Positions 40,515-41,151 of a stretch of DNA of 41,151 nucleotides are shown piece after piece; the stretch's first letter is position 1; every line of letters begins with the position of its first letter. Made by a program: the position numbers and the translations under genes. Source of the stretch: Oscillospiraceae bacterium (GTDB lineage Bacteria > Bacillota > Clostridia > Oscillospirales > Ruminococcaceae). The notes under the pieces were generated by a model. The model did not search any database, was not told the DNA's origin, and saw only the letters and a list, made by a program, of their open reading frames with translations. Location: positions 1 to 41,151 of the forward strand of contig SVMZ01000028.1 in assembly GCA_015067185.1 (NCBI GenBank), given 5' to 3'.

Positions 40515-41151
40515 TTACTCAATTTTGCCGATAAAGCGGTAGTAGATGTCAATATTCTGCTCACGCATACCGTCCACGGTGGTTGCTTCGTGAATGACGA
40601 TCTTTTCAATCAGTGTATTCAGAAGCTCCGCTGTCAGTTCGGTGGGGTTTGCGTACTGCTTGATAAGAGAAATCCACGTCTCTGCATCGACAGTTGTTTG
40701 CTTTTCAGATTCAAGCTCGGCAGACAGCCTTTCAATCTTCTCGACAAGCTCCTGCTGCTCGGTCTGATATTTCTGAGACATCATGTTGAAGTTATACTCC
40801 GTGATACGATCGTCCGACCAGTCCTCATACAGCTTCGCAAACTTGCGGTCAACCTCTGTTCTACGCTTCTCGGCTTTGGTCAGCTCTGCGCTCTGCCTTT
40901 TGGCATTGGCGGCAAGCTCCTGTTCGCTGGCTTTCAGTATTCGACGCAGAAGCTCCTTTTCATCCACCTGTGCCTGTCTCGACAAATCCTGTATTCTGGA
41001 TAGAACGTAGGTGTAGAGGTAGTCATAGCGGATATAGTGTGCGGAGCAGACACCGCTGACTTTGCCAAGCTGTCTGTAAGAGGTACAGTTGAAATAGCTG
41101 TACGGTTTACTGTTCTGCTTGTTTGTGCCGAAGCTCATTGACCATCCACAA
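40515..41151 (-). CDS. Large serine recombinase, C-terminal part
   Basis: About 212 codons of a large serine site-specific recombinase; the catalytic N-terminus is outside the window. Seen: the tail of the zinc-ribbon domain (CGWSMSFGTNKQ at the window edge, a second Cys pair in FNCTSYRQ and GVCSAHYI), a long coiled coil (KAEKRRTEVDRKFAKLYEDW region) used to bridge recombinase tetramers, and the final ELLNTLIEKIVIHEA then YYRFIGKIE typical of the family. Such enzymes move Tn4451- or CTn-like elements. With its stop beside the disrupted XRE gene, this appears to be one end of an integrated element extending to the right. Confidence 0.92.
   Translation of the reverse strand, partial: CGWSMSFGTNKQNSKPYSYFNCTSYRQLGKVSGVCSAHYIRYDYLYTYVLSRIQDLSRQAQVDEKELLRRILKASEQELAANAKRQSAELTKAEKRRTEVDRKFAKLYEDWSDDRITEYNFNMMSQKYQTEQQELVEKIERLSAELESEKQTTVDAETWISLIKQYANPTELTAELLNTLIEKIVIHEATTVDGMREQNIDIYYRFIGKIE

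Noticed and set aside
40310..40609. A 99-codon frame running from the recombinase end into the XRE remnant
   Set aside because: Its N-terminal part is the recombinase in another frame and the rest is the XRE fragment out of frame. It is a junction artefact.

Overview
The window looks like the chromosome of a spore-forming clostridial Firmicute, probably a gut Eubacteriales or Oscillospirales relative. The evidence is a spoIVB gene, a SpoIVFA/SpoIVFB-like pair, GTP-dependent PEP carboxykinase, the paired TIGR03960/TIGR03936 radical SAM genes, a trmK-nif3 pair, and Gram-positive ribosome binding sites and promoters throughout. Nothing in the sequence fixes the species. No rRNA or CRISPR array was seen, and there is one tRNA (Thr, GGT).

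Layout. 1-1.9 kb (minus): trmK, a short ComEA-like protein and nif3, preceded by a DUF1858 redox protein. 1.9-9.3 kb (minus): a two-component system whose kinase has almost no extracellular sensor. It is followed, after a terminator, by an ABC ATPase/FtsX-type permease and a tail of small envelope genes (a 42-aa membrane ORF, YdcF/SanA, DUF1287, a hypothetical). Both promoters carry triplets of direct repeats at exactly 11-bp spacing, which fits an OmpR-family regulator switching on a drug or peptide resistance transporter. 9.3-13.5 kb (minus): the radical SAM pair, then M23 and M50 proteins arranged like spoIVFA-spoIVFB. 13.7-18.0 kb: an AraC regulator divergent from an EamA transporter and a Gfo/Idh/MocA oxidoreductase, facing a DUF2088/LarA-like gene. 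18.2-20.4 kb: tRNA-Thr and pepF. 20.5-27.5 kb (plus): an orphan ABC ATPase, PEP carboxykinase, two tandem N-acyl-D-amino-acid deacylase paralogues and a hemolysin III protein. 27.9-30.5 kb (minus): a DivIVA-like coiled-coil protein, a lone MazF and a ComB-like phosphatase. 30.9-32.1 kb: spoIVB.

The most unusual part is 32.0-37.7 kb. Downstream of intact spoIVB lie five decaying copies of the same module: the spoIVB 3' end starting at the codons for its active-site GMSGSP motif, the stop codon, a terminator hairpin and, in several copies, an extended -10 promoter. One unrelated accessory gene sits after each module: PHP phosphoesterase (after the native copy), CocE/NonD hydrolase, a small membrane protein, a zinc-ribbon membrane protein, a galactitol-phosphate-type dehydrogenase and a GNAT acetyltransferase. 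The copies shrink with distance from spoIVB. This reads as a gene-capture site at which successive insertions each brought a new spoIVB 3' end and pushed the old one outward. spo0A, the usual neighbour of spoIVB, is not here.

38.3-41.15 kb: a MATE transporter, a frameshifted XRE-family regulator remnant, and the 3' part of a large serine recombinase entering from the right edge, which marks the border of another mobile element.
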